DNA of 6,091 nt. Source: Alphaproteobacteria bacterium (GTDB taxonomy: Bacteria > Pseudomonadota > Alphaproteobacteria > Sphingomonadales > Sphingomonadaceae). Below are positions 4,130 through 6,091 of the stretch, piece after piece. The notes under the pieces are model-generated. The model was not told the DNA's origin. It did no database searches and saw nothing but the letters and a program-made list of their open reading frames with translations. The first letter of the stretch is position 1; each line of letters opens with the position of its first letter. The stretch covers positions 1 through 6,091 of the forward strand of contig JADCGM010000011.1 in NCBI GenBank assembly GCA_020249025.1, given 5' to 3'. The translations under genes and the position numbers were made by a program.

Positions 4130-6091
4130 CTAGTTCATCAGCCCTGGCAGGAAGCCTTCGTGCGCAGTGCGCAGGGCTGCGAGCTTGGCCCCGGCCACCG
4201 TATCGCCGCCGGTGCGGCCGATCTTCGTGGCCGGCACGGACGCGCTGATCGCGGTACCGGCGGGCACCGTGACGATGTAGCGGCCTTGATCCTCGCCGAA
4301 CGCCGCGCCCGCATCGAGCGCGCCATCGAGCTCGACGCCGATCCCGCCGGCGAGCGCCATTTCGGCGAGCGCGACGAGCAGGCCGCCGTCGGCGATGTCG
4401 TGGACGGCGGTCGCGACGCCCGATCGGATGAGCCCGCGCACGGCGTCGCCCGCGGCCTTCTCGGCGGCGAGATCGACCGGCGGCGGCGGACCGTCCTCGC
4501 GGCCGTGGACCTCGCGCAGCCACAGCGACTGGCCGAGATGACCGCGGCTCGCGCCGATCACCCACACGTCCTCGCCCGCGGCCTTCACCGCGATGGTCGC
4601 GCTCTTGGCGTAATCGTCAAGCAGGCCGACGCCGCCGATGCCCGGCGTCGGCAGGATGCCGCGGCCTTCGGTCTCGTTGTAAAGGCTGACGTTGCCGCTC
4701 ACGACCGGGAAGTCGAGCGTGCGGCAGGCCTCCGCCATGCCCTCGATGCAGCCGACGAACTGACCCATGATCTCGGGCCGCTGCGGGTTGCCGAAGTTCA
4801 TGCAGTCGGTGACGGCGAGCGGGGTCGCGCCGACGGCGGTGAGGTTGCGATAAGCCTCGGCGATTGCCTGCCTGCCGCCTTCGACCGGGTCCGCAAAGCA
4901 GTAGCGCGGGGTGCAGTCGACGGTCATCGCCAGACCCTTGCGCGTGCCATGGACGCGGACCACCGCGGCGTCGCCGCCCGGGCGCTGCACGGTGTCGGCG
5001 CCGACCATGTGGTCGTACTGCTCCCAGATCCAGCGGCGCGAGGCGATGTCGGGCGATCCCATCAGCGTCAGCAGCTCGGCGGCGAGATCGCGACTGGCGG
5101 GCGCATCGGCGAGCGGCGCGCGCGGCGGCGTCGGCACCCAAGGGCGCTCGTAGACGGGCGCATCGTCGCCGATCGGGGCGAGCGGGATGTCGGCGGCGGT
5201 CTCGCCGTTCCACTTGAGAACGAGGCGGCCGGTGTCGGTGACCTTGCCGATGACCGCGAAATCGAGCTCCCACTTGCGGAAGATCGCTTCCGCAAAGGCC
5301 TCGCGACCGGGCTTCAGCACCATGAGCATGCGCTCCTGGCTTTCCGACAGCATCATCTCGTAGGGCGTCATGCCGGTCTCGCGGCAGGGCACGGCGTTCA
5401 TGTCGAGTTCGATGCCGACGCCGCCCTTCGAGGCCATCTCGACCGACGAGGAGGTGAGGCCGGCCGCGCCCATGTCCTGGATGGCGACGATGGCGTCCGA
5501 GGCCATGAGTTCAAGGCAGGCCTCGATCAGCAGCTTTTCAGTGAAGGGATCGCCGACCTGAACGGTCGGGCGCTTGTCCTCGCTGTCGGCGGTGAATTCA
5601 GCGGACGCCATGGTCGCGCCGTGGATGCCGTCGCGTCCCGTCTTCGATCCGACGTAGACCACCGGGTTCCCGACGCCCGCGGCCGCCGAATAGAAGATCT
5701 TGTCGGTGTGGGCGACGCCAACCGTCATCGCGTTGACGAGGATGTTGCCGTTGTAGGCCGGATGGAAATTGACCTCGCCGCCAACCGTCGGCACGCCGAC
5801 GCAGTTGCCATAGCCGCCGATGCCGGCAACGACGCCCGCGATCAGGTGCCGGGTCTTCGGATGATCGGGCGCGCCGAAGCGCAGCGCGTTGAGATTGGCG
5901 ACGGGGCGCGCGCCCATTGTGAACACGTCGCGCAGGATGCCGCCGACGCCGGTCGCCGCACCCTGATAGGGCTCAATGAAACTCGGGTGGTTGTGGCTTT
6001 CCATCTTGAAGATGGCGGCGAGGCCGTCGCCGATGTCGATGACCCCGGCGTTCTCGCCCGGGCCCTGGATCACCCAGGGGGCCTTGGTCGG
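4130..6091 (-). CDS. purL: Phosphoribosylformylglycinamidine synthase subunit PurL (N-terminus outside the window)
   Basis: PurL converts formylglycinamide ribonucleotide to its amidine with ATP and with ammonia from the glutaminase subunit PurQ; PurS bridges the complex. It is the fourth step of purine synthesis and cytoplasmic. The frame is open to the right edge, giving 653 visible residues; the small-type PurL is about 740 in Bacillus, so roughly the first 80-90 residues are missing. Residues 1-6 (PTKAPW) precede a GTG codon at 6071-6073 which is internal, not a start. Visible conserved parts: GPGENAGVIDIGDG (10-23), FKMESHNHPS (28-37) of the nucleotide/Mg2+ site, GAATGVGGILRDVFTMGARP (44-63), the DMGAAGLTSSSVEMA region (about 203-217), VVSGNVSLYNET (about 460-472) and HDIADGGL (about 564-571). 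The order is two AIRS-type N/C domain pairs in tandem. There is no fused glutaminase domain. The frame has no interruption. The traB-like gene follows after 28 bp. Confidence 0.98.
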   Translation of the reverse strand, partial: PTKAPWVIQGPGENAGVIDIGDGLAAIFKMESHNHPSFIEPYQGAATGVGGILRDVFTMGARPVANLNALRFGAPDHPKTRHLIAGVVAGIGGYGNCVGVPTVGGEVNFHPAYNGNILVNAMTVGVAHTDKIFYSAAAGVGNPVVYVGSKTGRDGIHGATMASAEFTADSEDKRPTVQVGDPFTEKLLIEACLELMASDAIVAIQDMGAAGLTSSSVEMASKGGVGIELDMNAVPCRETGMTPYEMMLSESQERMLMVLKPGREAFAEAIFRKWELDFAVIGKVTDTGRLVLKWNGETAADIPLAPIGDDAPVYERPWVPTPPRAPLADAPASRDLAAELLTLMGSPDIASRRWIWEQYDHMVGADTVQRPGGDAAVVRVHGTRKGLAMTVDCTPRYCFADPVEGGRQAIAEAYRNLTAVGATPLAVTDCMNFGNPQRPEIMGQFVGCIEGMAEACRTLDFPVVSGNVSLYNETEGRGILPTPGIGGVGLLDDYAKSATIAVKAAGEDVWVIGASRGHLGQSLWLREVHGREDGPPPPVDLAAEKAAGDAVRGLIRSGVATAVHDIADGGLLVALAEMALAGGIGVELDGALDAGAAFGEDQGRYIVTVPAGTAISASVPATKIGRTGGDTVAGAKLAALRTAHEGFLPGLMN

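Noticed and set aside
3226..4248. + strand open frame (340 codons) opposite the TraB/GumN gene
   Set aside because: Antisense to a gene with clear family motifs and a signal peptide; Arg/His/Gln-rich shadow composition. The - strand frame at 3110-4033 is rejected for the same reason.
6071..6073. GTG at 6071-6073 as the purL start
   Set aside because: The frame continues to the window edge with PTKAPW, which fits the conserved PurL sequence preceding this point, and the family has a further N-terminal section.

Overview
The window is GC-rich and almost fully coding. It looks like an ordinary chromosomal housekeeping segment from an alphaproteobacterium. The protein sequences, the high-GC codon use and the gene order (L25/Ctc, Pth, YchF, MaoC-like protein) suggest a sphingomonad, but that assignment is inference from recognition and was not tested by a search. 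I see no mobile elements, CRISPR arrays, tRNA or rRNA genes, phage genes or toxin modules.

Layout: one gene fragment on the + strand occupies the left edge, the C-terminal part of an EF-hand calcium-binding protein. Everything else is on the - strand and reads right to left: the C-terminal ~653 residues of PurL (purine synthesis, cut by the right edge), a secreted TraB/GumN-family protein 28 bp after it, a 117-bp gap with a candidate promoter, then rplY (L25/Ctc), pth, ychF and a MaoC-like hot-dog dehydratase. The EF-hand and MaoC-like genes converge and share a CTAG tetranucleotide that supplies both stop codons.

Function: rplY, pth and ychF form a compact translation cluster: a 5S rRNA-binding ribosomal protein, peptidyl-tRNA hydrolase and a ribosome-associated ATPase. 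pth and ychF are one base apart, and the ychF Shine-Dalgarno lies in the end of pth. The most notable non-coding feature is a strong hairpin with a UUCG loop between rplY and pth. It has no U-tract, and its 3' arm contains the only plausible pth Shine-Dalgarno. The MaoC-like gene follows ychF after a 97-bp gap holding a REP-like imperfect inverted repeat. PurL and the TraB/GumN protein may be co-transcribed but have no evident shared function.

I found no convincing new biological system. The points worth a second look are small-scale regulatory and architectural ones.
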